Notes: generated by a model not told the origin, from the letters alone. Numbered from the stretch's first letter, positions 37,971 through 47,859 are shown. The stretch is 64,000 nt of DNA from Frischella perrara (GCF_000807275.1 NZ_CP009056.1:1737192-1801191), one strand, 5' to 3'. A program made the numbers and translations.

Positions 37971-38369
37971 TTACCCCAAATAACCTAAAGCTGTAATAAC
38001 TAGCTGTCTTGAAATCATGCCAATAGCCAACATTAAAATAATAAATATCCCTATTTGCAGACGCTTAAAATTCGGATATCTATTAATAATCGCTTTACTT
38101 AATGAGATGCAGCTCATGATTGAAAATAAAATTGCTACTATCAATGAAAGACTATTTAATATTATGACAACGGGGTGTCGCAAGAAAAACAAAAAACGAT
38201 AAAATTCATCCTGTCCCAATTCGTTGGTATGCGCGCAAATGACCCCATATACTAAAACAATATTTAGCCATAACATGGCAAACACAACCAAATTCTGAAT
38301 CCAATTCATTAACGACAGTTTATCTTTATTTTGGTGACAAGTTAAATTTAATTTACTATTAGACATCAT
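37971..38369 (-). CDS. frdC: FrdC-like membrane anchor protein (orphan)
   Basis: This 132-aa, three-helix membrane protein has its best match to FrdC in FLRHPVVIILNSLSLIVAILF (residues about 61-81), which parallels [20 protein letters not shown] of E. coli FrdC. Total length and the C-then-D gene order also agree. The Arg-Glu pair of the FrdC quinone pocket is not visible where expected (LMNWIQNL). AAGAG sits before the double ATG. The next gene upstream is hslV on the other strand, so frdAB are missing from this locus. It could be a diverged complex II anchor or a repurposed pair. Confidence 0.65.
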   Translation of the reverse strand: MMSNSKLNLTCHQNKDKLSLMNWIQNLVVFAMLWLNIVLVYGVICAHTNELGQDEFYRFLFFLRHPVVIILNSLSLIVAILFSIMSCISLSKAIINRYPNFKRLQIGIFIILMLAIGMISRQLVITALGYLG

Positions 38370-38640
38370 TAACTACTCTTAATAAATGTATTGCCATACG
38401 ACTACGCTTAACTATAACCTATTTTCAATGAAACATGATAACTAAATTACTGTTAGCATTGAATAACGTCTTAAAAAAGCTGAACATAATAATGACTAGA
38501 GTACTAAGTTATGTGGCATAAAATGCGCTATTCTAACAATTTACAATTCTGTATTAATTACAAAATATTAAATTATGCCTATTTTTAAGTGCAACGTACT
38601 ATGTACGTGCTCATTTTTACATTTTCTATACATTATTACA

Positions 38641-38668
38641 GTTGAAAATGGAATGTTTAACCCAATAT
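38641..38668 (+). promoter_or_regulatory. sigma-32 heat-shock promoter of hslVU
   Basis: GTTGAAA (38641-38647) and CCCAATAT (38661-38668) match the sigma-32 elements CTTGAAA and CCCCATNT at 6/7 and 7/8 positions, with a 13-base spacer. The start point would be near 38675, about 50 bases before hslV. Confidence 0.7.
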
Positions 38669-38687
38669 AAAATCTATCTATACCAAA

Positions 38688-38709
38688 TTGGTCATTACGT
38701 TATGACCAA
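38688..38709 (+). promoter_or_regulatory. stem-loop in the hslVU 5' leader
   Basis: A perfect eight-base stem TTGGTCAT / ATGACCAA with a TACGTT loop ends 18 bases before the hslV ATG. It may extend by a few AT pairs with a bulge. A 5' leader stem-loop affecting hslVU mRNA is known from E. coli relatives; equivalence here is inferred. Confidence 0.6.
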
Positions 38710-38727
38710 AATTTAAAGGAGTAATAC

Positions 38728-39255
38728 ATGACTACAATTGTTAGTGTTCGTCGTAACGGGCAAGTTGTCATTGGTGGTGACGGTCAAGTCACTTTAGGTG
38801 AACGAATTATTATGAAAGGCAATGCTAAAAAAGTACGTCGCCTTTACAATAATAAAGTGATTGCAGGATTTGCTGGTGGTACCGCTGACGCTTTCACTTT
38901 ATTTGAGCTTTTTGAACGAAAACTTGAAATGCATCAAGGTCATTTAACTAAAGCTGCGGTTGAACTTGCTAAAGATTGGCGAACTGATCGCATGCTTCGT
39001 AAGTTAGAAGCTCTACTTGCAGTAGCGGATGAAACAGCCTCTTTAATTATTACAGGCACGGGGGACGTCATTCAACCTGAAGATGATTTAATAGCGATTG
39101 GTTCAGGTGGTCCTTACGCACAAGCGGCAGCTAGAGCATTACTCGATTGCTCTGATTTATCAGCTAAAGATATTGTAAAGAAATCCCTTGCCATTGCGGG
39201 TGACATCTGCGTTTACACAAACAGTTTCCAAACTATTGAAGAATTAAATTACTAA
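38728..39255 (+). CDS. hslV: ATP-dependent protease subunit HslV (ClpQ)
   Basis: HslV is the proteasome-like peptidase of the HslVU heat-shock protease. After Met removal, Thr2 is the nucleophile ([20 protein letters not shown]). Lys34 lies in the segment [12 protein letters not shown]. The 175-aa length is normal. AAAGGAG precedes the ATG. It is the first gene of hslVU, 25 bases before hslU, with a heat-shock promoter upstream. Confidence 0.98.
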   Translation: MTTIVSVRRNGQVVIGGDGQVTLGERIIMKGNAKKVRRLYNNKVIAGFAGGTADAFTLFELFERKLEMHQGHLTKAAVELAKDWRTDRMLRKLEALLAVADETASLIITGTGDVIQPEDDLIAIGSGGPYAQAAARALLDCSDLSAKDIVKKSLAIAGDICVYTNSFQTIEELNY

Positions 39256-39280
39256 TTAACCGAATTTAAGAGAAAATATT

Positions 39281-40609
39281 ATGTCTGAAATGACTCCTCG
39301 TGAAATAGTCAGCGAATTAAACCAACATATCATTGGTCAAGATAAAGCAAAACGTGCGGTAGCCATTGCACTTCGTAATCGTTGGCGACGTATGCAACTT
39401 GACGAAGCATTACGTCAAGAAGTAACACCAAAGAACATTTTAATGATCGGTCCTACTGGGGTCGGTAAAACAGAAATCGCGCGTCGTTTAGCTAAATTAG
39501 CGAATGCACCTTTTATTAAAGTTGAAGCAACCAAATTTACTGAAGTCGGCTATGTTGGTAAGGAAGTCGATTCCATTATTCGCGATCTTACTGATTCAGC
39601 TGTAAAAATGATCCGTAGCCAAGTTATGGAAAAAAACCGTAACCGTGCCGAAGAGCTTGCTGAAGAACGTATCTTAGATGTATTAATTCCACCTGCTAAA
39701 GATAGCTGGGGAAACAATGAAAATACGTCAGATTCCACTGCTAGACAAGCGTTTCGTAAAAAACTACGTGAAGGTAGTTTAGATGACAAAGAAATCGAAA
39801 TTGAAGTATCTAGTTTAAACATTGGTGTTGAAATTATGGCTCCTCCCGGTATGGAGGAAATGACTAGTCAATTACAATCAATGTTCCAAAATTTGGGTGG
39901 TCAAAAAGCCAAACCACGTAAAATGAAAATTAAAGATGCTTTTAAACTATTGATTGAAGAAGAAGCAGCTAAACTAGTCAATCCTGATGATCTTAAACAT
40001 GAAGCGATTGAAGCTGTTGAACAAAATGGTATCGTCTTTATTGATGAAATCGACAAGGTCTGTAAACGAGGTAACTCATCAGGTCCAGATGTGTCACGCG
40101 AGGGTGTACAACGCGATTTATTACCTCTTGTCGAAGGTTGCACTGTCTCAACAAAACATGGCTCGGTGAAAACGGATCACATTTTATTCATCGCATCAGG
40201 AGCATTCCAAACCGCCAATCCTTCTGATCTTATCCCTGAATTACAAGGGCGCTTACCAATTCGTGTAGAATTGCAAGCATTAACTACTGATGACTTTGAA
40301 CGTATCTTAACCGAACCTAATGCATCGTTAACTGTACAATATAAGTCCCTAATGGCAACTGAAGGGGTGAATATTGAATTTACTCAGGATGGTATTCGTA
40401 AAATTGCTCAATCTGCTTGGCAAGTTAATGAGCAAAATGAAAATATTGGTGCGCGACGTTTACATACTGTATTAGAAAGATTAATGGAAGAAGTTTCTTT
40501 TGATGCAAGTGAAATAAGTGGTCAAACAGTTGTTATTGATGCCGAATATGTGAGTTCGCATCTTGATAAACTAGTTGCTGATGAAGACCTCAGTAAATTT
40601 ATACTATAA
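39281..40609 (+). CDS. hslU: HslU (ClpY) AAA+ unfoldase
   Basis: HslU unfolds substrates and feeds them to HslV. The 442-aa AAA+ protein has Walker [15 protein letters not shown] (residues about 56-69), the pore-loop GYVGKEVDS (about 90-98), the inserted I domain (about 110-240), Walker [12 protein letters not shown] (about 250-260) and sensor 2 [14 protein letters not shown]. The C-terminal LSKFIL tail inserts into HslV. Confidence 0.98.
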   Translation: MSEMTPREIVSELNQHIIGQDKAKRAVAIALRNRWRRMQLDEALRQEVTPKNILMIGPTGVGKTEIARRLAKLANAPFIKVEATKFTEVGYVGKEVDSIIRDLTDSAVKMIRSQVMEKNRNRAEELAEERILDVLIPPAKDSWGNNENTSDSTARQAFRKKLREGSLDDKEIEIEVSSLNIGVEIMAPPGMEEMTSQLQSMFQNLGGQKAKPRKMKIKDAFKLLIEEEAAKLVNPDDLKHEAIEAVEQNGIVFIDEIDKVCKRGNSSGPDVSREGVQRDLLPLVEGCTVSTKHGSVKTDHILFIASGAFQTANPSDLIPELQGRLPIRVELQALTTDDFERILTEPNASLTVQYKSLMATEGVNIEFTQDGIRKIAQSAWQVNEQNENIGARRLHTVLERLMEEVSFDASEISGQTVVIDAEYVSSHLDKLVADEDLSKFIL

Positions 40610-40631
40610 TCCTTTATTAATTGTAAAAAAT

Positions 40632-40650
40632 GACCCAGCTAAGCTGGGTC
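40632..40650. terminator. hairpin downstream of hslU
   Basis: GACCCAGCTAAGCTGGGTC is a perfect palindrome with nine-base arms, 22 bases past the hslU stop codon. The T run lies on the minus-strand side (ATTTTTT), so it would work better for leftward transcripts. On the plus strand it is followed by TATTGC. Confidence 0.6.
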
Positions 40651-41122
40651 TATTGCTATAAGCAAAAAGTTAATAATAATTTTACAACATTTATATAATA
40701 CACACACAAAGGATACAAATAACACGACCAGTCCACTATATTTGATCGCTTCTAATATATCCAATAGATAATTACTATAGATAATCTGTTAACAAATGTC
40801 GCACTCTATCCAGATTCTATAAACCGATAATCTATTTAAATATTTTTTTTATTTTTAGCTTACTTTTTAGCATTTATAACAAGCAGAAATGACTATAAAT
40901 TTGTAAAGATGAATATAAACAGGATATTCTATCAATATATTTGTAAGATAATGATTATGAAATTAATTTATTCACTGTGGTTTATTTATTATCTTGAAGA
41001 GTATTTTGACTTAATTAATGCGAGATAGTTTTAACATCGAGCACAATAAATCGTATGATTTCTTTAGAATAGTTATTTTGTTATTGATCAGTATATTATA
41101 GTCTATAAATTTTTAGACTAAT

Positions 41123-41158
41123 TACAATATAAAGGCTATGACTAGCCTATATATTGTA
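41123..41158. repeat. long hairpin downstream of crr
   Basis: ACAATATAAAGGCTA (41124-41138) and TAGCCTATATATTGT (41143-41157) pair at 14 of 15 positions around the loop TGAC, plus one flanking T-A pair. It is the longest near-perfect stem in the gap. A second repeat, TAGTCTA (41099-41105) / TAGACTA (41114-41120), lies next to it. Confidence 0.6.
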
Positions 41159-41173
41159 TAAAAATCCTCAATG

Positions 41174-41193
41174 CTATAATCTTTAGATTATAG
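41174..41193 (-). terminator. possible crr terminator
   Basis: CTATAATCT / AGATTATAG forms a nine-base stem with a very tight loop, just past the crr stop codon. On the minus strand TTTTT follows about a dozen bases later. It is weak but well placed. Confidence 0.4.
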
Positions 41194-41201
41194 AGCACCG
41201 A

Positions 41202-41690
41202 TTATAATTCGATATTACCAATTGATTGCGCTTTATTTACAGCACCAGAATGGTTTATGGCTACTTTCTGATTCTCTTCTAAATTAGTAAATACCATAAT
41301 AATATCACGATCTTTACCTTGTTCAGTAATAAAATCAACATCCATATCCGCTAATAAGGTATTTTGATCAACTGTTTGACCTTCTTGTACATGCACATTG
41401 AACCCGTCACCTTTTAAGGCAACTGTATCAATTCCCATGTGAATTAAACCTTCAATCCCTTCATCTGTGACAAATGTAATCGCATGTTTAGTTGGAAAAA
41501 TACTCATTACTTTACCTTTAACTGGTGAGTAAACTTGCACTTTTCCATCTACTGGAGTGATAGCATAACCATCGCCCATAACTTTACCAGAAAAAACTGG
41601 ATCATTAACTTGCTCAATACTCTTAAATGTCCCTTCACATACAGAAAATAGCTCTACTTGCTTTTTCTTCTTTTTAAATAAACCAAACAT
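41202..41690 (-). CDS. crr: glucose-specific PTS EIIA component (EIIA-Glc)
   Basis: EIIA-Glc is phosphorylated by HPr and passes phosphate to EIIBC-Glc. Its phospho-form stimulates adenylate cyclase and its dephospho-form blocks non-PTS permeases. The 162-aa protein has the active His84 in IEGLIHMGIDTVALKG and the neighbouring His69 in FPTKHAITFV. GGAGAG precedes the ATG. In E. coli it follows ptsHI; here ptsH and ptsI are not adjacent, and the lpdA terminator lies just upstream. cyaA, its usual partner, is in this window. Confidence 0.95.
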   Translation of the reverse strand: MFGLFKKKKKQVELFSVCEGTFKSIEQVNDPVFSGKVMGDGYAITPVDGKVQVYSPVKGKVMSIFPTKHAITFVTDEGIEGLIHMGIDTVALKGDGFNVHVQEGQTVDQNTLLADMDVDFITEQGKDRDIIMVFTNLEENQKVAINHSGAVNKAQSIGNIEL

Positions 41691-41730
41691 CCCAACTCTC
41701 CAATATATTAAAACGCTATATAATACTATT

Positions 41731-41756
41731 AAAAAAACCGACGTGAAAGTCGGTTT
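41731..41756 (-). terminator. lpdA rho-independent terminator
   Basis: On the minus strand the stem AAACCGAC / GTCGGTTT with a six-base loop is followed by more T residues, 29 bases past the lpdA stop codon. It separates the pyruvate dehydrogenase operon from crr. Confidence 0.9.
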
Positions 41757-41784
41757 ATATTATATTCAGTCAGATTTTAATCAA

Positions 41785-43209
41785 TCACTTTTTTTTAGCT
41801 TTCGCATTTGGTAAATCGGTGATTGAACCCTCAAAGACTTCTGCTGCCAGACCAATAGATTCATAGAGAGTCGGGTGAGCATGAATGGTTAATGCCATAT
41901 CTTCAGCATCACAACCCATTTCAACCGCTAAACCAATTTCACCTAATAACTCACCACCATTTACCCCAACAACTGCTCCACCTAATATTCGGTTAGTAGC
42001 CTTGTCAAAAATAAGTTTGGTCATACCTTCAGAACAGTCAGATGCAATTGCACGACCAGAAGCTGCCCAAGGGAAAGTCGCAACCTCATAATTGATACCT
42101 TTTGCTTTTGCCTCTTTTTCTGTTAATCCAACCCAAGCTACTTCCGGTTCAGTATAAGCAATTGAAGGAATAGTTTTAGGATCAAAGAAATGATTCTTAC
42201 CAGCAATAACTTCTGCCGCTACATGACCTTCATGAACCCCTTTATGAGCTAACATTGGTTGTCCAACAATATCTCCGATTGCATAAATATGAGGCACATT
42301 AGTACGCATTTGTTTATCAACTTCAATGAAGCCTCGATCGGTCACATTAATTCCCGCTTTTTCAGCATCAATTAATTTGCCATTTGGCGTACGACCAATT
42401 GCGACTAATACTGCATCATAAGCATGCGTTTCAACTGAGCCATCTTTTTTCTCCATGGAAACATAGATAGCATCTTCTTTTGCTTCAACCTTAGTTACTT
42501 TAGTTTCAAGCATTAGAGTGAATTTTTTCTCAATTTGCTTGGTAAACAGCTTAATAATATCTTTGTCTGCAGCCGGTATAACTTGATCGAGCATTTCAAC
42601 AACATGTACTTCTGAGCCTAAAGTATGATAAACAGTACCCATTTCAAGGCCGATTATACCTCCGCCCATAAGTAATAGACGCTTAGGAATAGACGTCAAT
42701 GCAAGTGCATCCGTTGAATCCCAGATGCGTGGATCATCATGTGGTATAAAAGGAAGTTGAATAGGTCTTGAACCTGCAGCAACAATTGCATTATCAAAGG
42801 TAATGACCGTTTCACCTTCTGCTGTTTGTACCGTCATTGAGTGACTACCAGTAAATTTAGCTTCACCTTGCACCACATTGACTTTACGCATTTTAGCCAT
42901 ACCAGCTAAACCACCCGTTAACTGACTAATGACTTTTTCTTTCCAACCACGAACTTTGTCTAAATCTAATTTTGGAGTTTCAAATACAATGCCATGTGCA
43001 GAGAGTGATTTCGCTTCATCTATAACTTTAGCAACATGTAATAATGCTTTAGAGGGAATACATCCAACATTAAGACATACGCCACCAAGTGTTGAATAAC
43101 GTTCAACTAAAGTGACTTCTAGTCCCAAATCTGCTGCTCTAAAGGCTGCCGAATAACCGGCAGGCCCCGCACCCAATACTAAAACTTGCGTTTTAATTTC
43201 TTTACTCAT
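41785..43209 (-). CDS. lpdA: dihydrolipoyl dehydrogenase (E3)
   Basis: E3 reoxidises the dihydrolipoyl arm of pyruvate dehydrogenase (and other 2-oxoacid complexes) with FAD and NAD. The FAD site VLVLGAGPAGYSAAFRAAD (residues about 9-27), the redox disulfide GGVCLNVGCIPSKALLH (Cys about 45 and 50), the NAD site MGGGIIGLEMG and the C-terminal HAHPTLYES catalytic His are present. At 474 aa it is standard. It is the last gene of aceEF-lpdA, 13 bases after aceF. Confidence 0.97.
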   Translation of the reverse strand: MSKEIKTQVLVLGAGPAGYSAAFRAADLGLEVTLVERYSTLGGVCLNVGCIPSKALLHVAKVIDEAKSLSAHGIVFETPKLDLDKVRGWKEKVISQLTGGLAGMAKMRKVNVVQGEAKFTGSHSMTVQTAEGETVITFDNAIVAAGSRPIQLPFIPHDDPRIWDSTDALALTSIPKRLLLMGGGIIGLEMGTVYHTLGSEVHVVEMLDQVIPAADKDIIKLFTKQIEKKFTLMLETKVTKVEAKEDAIYVSMEKKDGSVETHAYDAVLVAIGRTPNGKLIDAEKAGINVTDRGFIEVDKQMRTNVPHIYAIGDIVGQPMLAHKGVHEGHVAAEVIAGKNHFFDPKTIPSIAYTEPEVAWVGLTEKEAKAKGINYEVATFPWAASGRAIASDCSEGMTKLIFDKATNRILGGAVVGVNGGELLGEIGLAVEMGCDAEDMALTIHAHPTLYESIGLAAEVFEGSITDLPNAKAKKK

Positions 43210-43222
43210 TGATTTCTCCCTA

Positions 43223-44818
43223 TTACATCACTAAACGACGTAAATCGGATAACACTTTAACAATATGACTTAAAAATCTTGCACCATCTGCACCATCAAT
43301 CACTCGGTGATCAAAAGATAATGATAGTGGTAACATTAAGCGAGGTGTAAATTCCTTACCATTCCAAATTGGTTTCATGCTAGAACGTGATACGCCTAAA
43401 ATACCGACTTCAGGGGCATTAACAATTGGCGTGAATGATGTTGTACCGATTCCACCTAAACTTGAAATTGTAAAACAACCCCCTTGCATATCGCCGCCGG
43501 TCAATTTACCGTCACGTGCTTTCTTGGAAATTTCCGCTAATTCACGCGATAATTCAACAACACCTTTCTTATCAACGTTTTTGAATACCGGCACGACCAA
43601 ACCATTTGGTGTATCCACTGCAACACCAATATTAATGTATTTCTTAATAATCAGAGTTTGCGCATCCTCTGATAAAGAGCTATTAAAGCGAGGGAAAGTG
43701 GCTAACGCATTCGCTACAGCTTTCATGATAAATACTAATGGTGTAATTTTCAGATCTTGCTTACGTTTTTCTGCTTCAACATTTTGTTGTTTGCGGAATG
43801 CTTCTAATTCCGTAATATCGGCTTCATCAAATTCAGTTACATGTGGAATCATAACCCAGTTACGATGTAAGTTAGCGCCAGATACTTTTTGAATTTTGGT
43901 CAACGGTAATTCTTCAATTTCACCAAACTTAGCAAAATCAACTTTTGGCCAAGGTAATAAACCAGGTAATGCGCCACCAGATGTTCCACTTTCAATCTGT
44001 TTTACAGCATTTTTAACATATGCCTGAACATCTTCACGTAAAACGCGGTGTTTTGGTCCTGTTGCTGTAACTTTAGCTAAATTTATGCCAAATTCACGTG
44101 CTAAGCGTCTTACTGACGGGGTAGCATGTGCATAAGCCTCATTTTCAACAAAATCGTTGCCAGTGGTTGATGCTTTTGCCGGCGTTGGTACAGTAGATGA
44201 CGTCGCACTAGTTTTCTCTGCTACAGGTGCTGGTACTGATTCAGGCGCCTCTTTTTGAATTGAAGGTGATGCTGCGGTACCAGCTGTTGCCGTTTCAAAT
44301 TCCATAATTTTGGAACCTGTTTTAACCTTATCGCCCACTTTGACTACAATATTTTTAACCACACCTGCAATTGAGGAAGGAACTTCCATTGAAGCTTTAT
44401 CGCCTTCAACAGTAATTAAAGAATCATCAACCGCTACTGTATCGCCAACTTTTACTAAGATTTCAGTGACTTCTACTTCATCACCGCCTATATCCGGCAC
44501 GTTGACATCTACAGTTTGATTCATTGCTGCAGCCGTCGGTTTGACTTCAACTTTTGGCTCTTCTGCAACAGGGGCTACTGCCCCATCTGCTGCATCAAAT
44601 ACCATAATATCAACACCCGTTTTTACTTTATCACCTACTTTTACCGATATTGATTTAACAACACCAGCTTGAGGTGCAGGAATTTCCATTGAGGCTTTAT
44701 CGCCTTCAACTGTCAGAAGCGACTGATCTGCTTCAACTTTATCGCCAACATTGACTAAAATCTCTGTTACTTCGACTTCATCACCACCAATGTCAGGTAA
44801 TTTTATTTGAATACTCAT
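43223..44818 (-). CDS. aceF: pyruvate dehydrogenase E2, dihydrolipoyl acetyltransferase
   Basis: The E2 core transfers acetyl groups to CoA. There are two lipoyl domains (residues about 2-75 and 108-180), each with [11 protein letters not shown] or [11 protein letters not shown] carrying the lipoyl Lys; E. coli has three. An Ala/Pro/Ser linker follows, then the peripheral subunit-binding domain ([18 protein letters not shown], about 235-252) and the catalytic domain ending in [16 protein letters not shown] (active His). Length is 531 aa. The lipoylation genes lipB and lipA lie divergently beyond aceE. Confidence 0.97.
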   Translation of the reverse strand: MSIQIKLPDIGGDEVEVTEILVNVGDKVEADQSLLTVEGDKASMEIPAPQAGVVKSISVKVGDKVKTGVDIMVFDAADGAVAPVAEEPKVEVKPTAAAMNQTVDVNVPDIGGDEVEVTEILVKVGDTVAVDDSLITVEGDKASMEVPSSIAGVVKNIVVKVGDKVKTGSKIMEFETATAGTAASPSIQKEAPESVPAPVAEKTSATSSTVPTPAKASTTGNDFVENEAYAHATPSVRRLAREFGINLAKVTATGPKHRVLREDVQAYVKNAVKQIESGTSGGALPGLLPWPKVDFAKFGEIEELPLTKIQKVSGANLHRNWVMIPHVTEFDEADITELEAFRKQQNVEAEKRKQDLKITPLVFIMKAVANALATFPRFNSSLSEDAQTLIIKKYINIGVAVDTPNGLVVPVFKNVDKKGVVELSRELAEISKKARDGKLTGGDMQGGCFTISSLGGIGTTSFTPIVNAPEVGILGVSRSSMKPIWNGKEFTPRLMLPLSLSFDHRVIDGADGARFLSHIVKVLSDLRRLVM

Positions 44819-44830
44819 TATTACAACCTC

Positions 44831-47497
44831 TTACGCAATACGTGGATTAGCTTTTTCAGCATTAATGTCGAATTTCTTGATAGCCTCTTCTACTACAGAA
44901 GCATCAATATCACCGCGTTTCGCTAATTCACTTAGAGCTGCAACCACTACATAGGTAGCGTCAATTTCAAAATGATGACGTAAGTTTGCTCGGCTATCAC
45001 TACGCCCAAATCCATCAGTACCCAATACTTTATAGGATTCTGCTGGAACATAAGCACGAACTTGTTCAGCAAATAGTTTCATATAATCAGTTGAAACCAC
45101 AGCCGGATTTTTATTCATCACTTGAGTAATATATGGTACACGTGCATCTTGAGTTGGGTGTAACATATTCCAACGTTCACAGTCTTGACCTTCACGCGCA
45201 ACTTCAGTGAATGAAGTCACACTATAGACATCACTACCGATACCATAATCATTTGCAAGAATTGTCGCAGCTTCGCGAACGTGACGTAAAATAGCTCCCG
45301 AACCGAGTAATTGAACACTTGGTTTACCTTCTTTCGCTGGAAGTGTATCAAGTTTATAAATACCTTTACGTATTCCTTCTTCAGCACCTTCTGGCATAGC
45401 CGGTTGTTCATAGTTTTCATTTAATGTAGTGATGTAGTAGTAAACGTTTTCTTGATCACCATACATTCGACGTAAACCATCTTGCATAATGACTGCGACT
45501 TCATAAGCATAAGACGGATCGTATGAAATACAATTAGGGATAACAAGTGATTGAATATGGCTGTGACCATCTTCATGTTGCAATCCTTCCCCATTTAAGG
45601 TGGTTCTACCAGACGTTCCGCCAATTAAGAAACCACGTGCTTGCTGATCACCTGCTGCCCACATTAAATCGCCAATACGTTGGAAGCCAAACATTGAATA
45701 GTAGATGTAAAATGGAATCATCGGATAATCGTTGGTGCTATATGAAGTAGCTGCAGCTAACCATGATGCACCCGCACCCATTTCGTTAATCCCTTCTTGT
45801 AGAATTTGGCCTTTTTCATCTTCACGATAATAAGCCACTTGATCTCTATCTTGAGGAATATATTGTTGACCGTGTGGATTATAAATACCAATTTGACGGA
45901 ATAGACCTTCCATACCAAAGGTACGTGCTTCATCAGCAAGAATCGGAACGAGGCGAGGCGCTAACTCTTTATCCTTTAACATGATGTTAAGGGCACGCAC
46001 AAAAGCAATTGTAGTTGAAATTTCTTTGGTTTGTGCTTCTAATAAGGACTGGAATTCGCTTAATGGTGGAATAGAAACGGTACCAGTAAAATGTTCTAGA
46101 CGTGATGGAACATAACCTTTTAATGCTTGACGTCGTTCATGAATATATTTGTATTCTGGCGTATGATCTTCAAATTTAATATACGGTAATTTCTCTAAAG
46201 CATCATCAGTAACAGGAATATTGAAGAAATCACGTACATGACGTACGCCATCCATGTTCATTTTCTTAACTTGATGCGCTATATTTTTCGCTTCAGCCGC
46301 ATCCCCCATACCATAACCTTTAATAGTATGAGCAAGAATAACGGTTGGGCGATCTTTAGTTTCTTTTGCTCTTTGGAACGCAGCAAACATTTTTGCTGGA
46401 TCTTGTCCACCGCGATTTAAACGGAAAATTTCTTCGTCAGACATGTCTTTGACTAATTCAGCCGTTTCTGGGTATTTACCAAAGAAATGTTCACGAACGT
46501 AAGCACCATCTTTGGATTTGAATGTTTGATAATCCCCATCTAGGGTTTCATTCATTAGACGAATCAATTTACCTGATTTATCTTTTTGGAGTAATCTATC
46601 CCAACGATCGCCCCAAAGTACTTTAATGACTTGCCAACCTGCACCGGCAAAAACACCTTCTAATTCGTTAACAATCTTACCATTACCCGTTACTGGACCA
46701 TCTAGACGCTGTAAATTACAGTTGATAACGAATACTAGATTATCTAACTTCTCACGTGTTGCAACAGTAATTGCCCCTTTAGATTCTGGTTCATCCATCT
46801 CACCATCACCTAAGAAAGCATAAACAGTTTGTTCTGTTGTATCTTTAAGACCCCTATGGTTTAAATATTTCAAGAAACGAGCTTGATAAATTGCACTGAT
46901 CGGACCTAATCCCATAGAAACGGTTGGGAATTGCCAGAAATCAGGTAATAATTTTGGATGAGGATAAGATGGTAAACCATGACCATGCACTTCTTGACGG
47001 AAATTATCGAGCTGTTCTTCAGTAAGACGACCCTCAATAAAAGCACGAGAATAAATACCTGGAGAAATATGACCTTGGAAATAAACTAAGTCACCTCCAT
47101 CTTTCTCGTTACGTGCACGGAAAAAATGGTTAAAGCAGACTTCATAGAATGTTGCTGCAGATTGGAAAGATGCCATATGTCCACCTAAGTCTAGATCTTT
47201 CTTAGATGCACGTAAAACCATCATCATTGCATTCCAACGAACGATAGAGCGAATACGCCTTTCAAGCTCCCAATCACCGGGATACTCTGGTTGTTCATCA
47301 ACTGGAATAGTATTGATGTAATTACTAGTAGAAGAACCGAATAATAACGGAACGCCACCTTGACGGGCTTGGTTGACAATTTGCTCAATAATATATTGCG
47401 CACGTTCGGTACCTTCTTCGCGAATAACTGATTCAATACTCTTCAGCCAATCCTGCGTTTCTAAGGGATCGATATCATTCATTTGCATGTCTGACAT
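44831..47497 (-). CDS. aceE: pyruvate dehydrogenase E1 component, homodimeric
   Basis: The thiamin-diphosphate-dependent E1 decarboxylates pyruvate and acetylates lipoyl-E2. At 888 aa it has the size of AceE. GDGEMDEPESKGAITVA with NLVFVINCNLQRLDGPV nearby forms the ThDP-binding region (residues about 230-270), and HTIKGYGMG and GRTTLNGEGLQHEDGHSH are AceE motifs. It is the first gene of the operon. pdhR, which precedes aceE in E. coli, is absent, and an inverted repeat lies about 100 bases upstream. Confidence 0.97.
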   Translation of the reverse strand: MSDMQMNDIDPLETQDWLKSIESVIREEGTERAQYIIEQIVNQARQGGVPLLFGSSTSNYINTIPVDEQPEYPGDWELERRIRSIVRWNAMMMVLRASKKDLDLGGHMASFQSAATFYEVCFNHFFRARNEKDGGDLVYFQGHISPGIYSRAFIEGRLTEEQLDNFRQEVHGHGLPSYPHPKLLPDFWQFPTVSMGLGPISAIYQARFLKYLNHRGLKDTTEQTVYAFLGDGEMDEPESKGAITVATREKLDNLVFVINCNLQRLDGPVTGNGKIVNELEGVFAGAGWQVIKVLWGDRWDRLLQKDKSGKLIRLMNETLDGDYQTFKSKDGAYVREHFFGKYPETAELVKDMSDEEIFRLNRGGQDPAKMFAAFQRAKETKDRPTVILAHTIKGYGMGDAAEAKNIAHQVKKMNMDGVRHVRDFFNIPVTDDALEKLPYIKFEDHTPEYKYIHERRQALKGYVPSRLEHFTGTVSIPPLSEFQSLLEAQTKEISTTIAFVRALNIMLKDKELAPRLVPILADEARTFGMEGLFRQIGIYNPHGQQYIPQDRDQVAYYREDEKGQILQEGINEMGAGASWLAAATSYSTNDYPMIPFYIYYSMFGFQRIGDLMWAAGDQQARGFLIGGTSGRTTLNGEGLQHEDGHSHIQSLVIPNCISYDPSYAYEVAVIMQDGLRRMYGDQENVYYYITTLNENYEQPAMPEGAEEGIRKGIYKLDTLPAKEGKPSVQLLGSGAILRHVREAATILANDYGIGSDVYSVTSFTEVAREGQDCERWNMLHPTQDARVPYITQVMNKNPAVVSTDYMKLFAEQVRAYVPAESYKVLGTDGFGRSDSRANLRHHFEIDATYVVVAALSELAKRGDIDASVVEEAIKKFDINAEKANPRIA

Positions 47498-47859
47498 ATT
47501 TAAACCTCATTTTTTGTTATAAAGATCGCAGATATTAAATATCTGCATTACGTTTGCCTAAAACATAAATTTTGATATAAGTCTGCCATTTACCTAACCA
47601 AAGGTAAAGAAAACGACACGACAGAAAGGAACGTTAATTCCTATCAAATTAATCAACTATTTCAATCTATAGGCATTAACTTTCAATACTATTATGATAG
47701 TATTAAAGTTTTTAAGAATTTAAATATTAAATCAGCATTAATTACCTTATATCCTTTTTTGTCGTCTATTGTCAACACCTATCTATTTTTGTTATATTCG
47801 ATCAAATTACTGTTTTTTAATTTAAATAATATAAACACTTATTAAAAACAGCATAAAAA
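47498..47859. promoter_or_regulatory. divergent control region of aceE and lipBA
   Basis: The spacer holds a perfect inverted repeat TTTACCT (47589-47595) / AGGTAAA (47602-47608), 92-111 bases before aceE, which may be an operator. On the plus strand TTGTCA (47769-47774) and TATATT (47793-47798), 18 bases apart, resemble a promoter aimed at lipB. No pdhR gene is present. Confidence 0.45.

Larger units (their letters stand above)
38370..38727. other. divergent intergenic region, frdC-like / hslV
   Basis: The 358-base gap holds the hslVU heat-shock promoter and leader stem-loop near its right end. There is also a short perfect inverted repeat ACGTAC (38594-38599) / GTACGT (38603-38608) about 35 bases upstream of that promoter. 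Nothing resembling frdA or frdB remnants is seen. Confidence 0.45.
40610..41201. other. 592-base gene-free stretch with clustered inverted repeats
   Basis: This is the longest gap in the window. It begins with a perfect hairpin after hslU (40632-40650), then very AT-rich sequence. At 41099-41193 there are three inverted repeats in a row, the last probably being the crr terminator. No ORF with a ribosome site and no tRNA is visible. It could be decayed coding DNA or encode a small RNA. Confidence 0.4.

Noticed and set aside
40610-41201. tRNA or rRNA fragment in the large gap
   Set aside because: No cloverleaf pattern, GGTTCRAAT-type T-arm or rRNA motif is visible on either strand.
43377-43892. 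171-codon ORF on the plus strand
   Set aside because: It is an antisense shadow of aceF with no recognisable domain.
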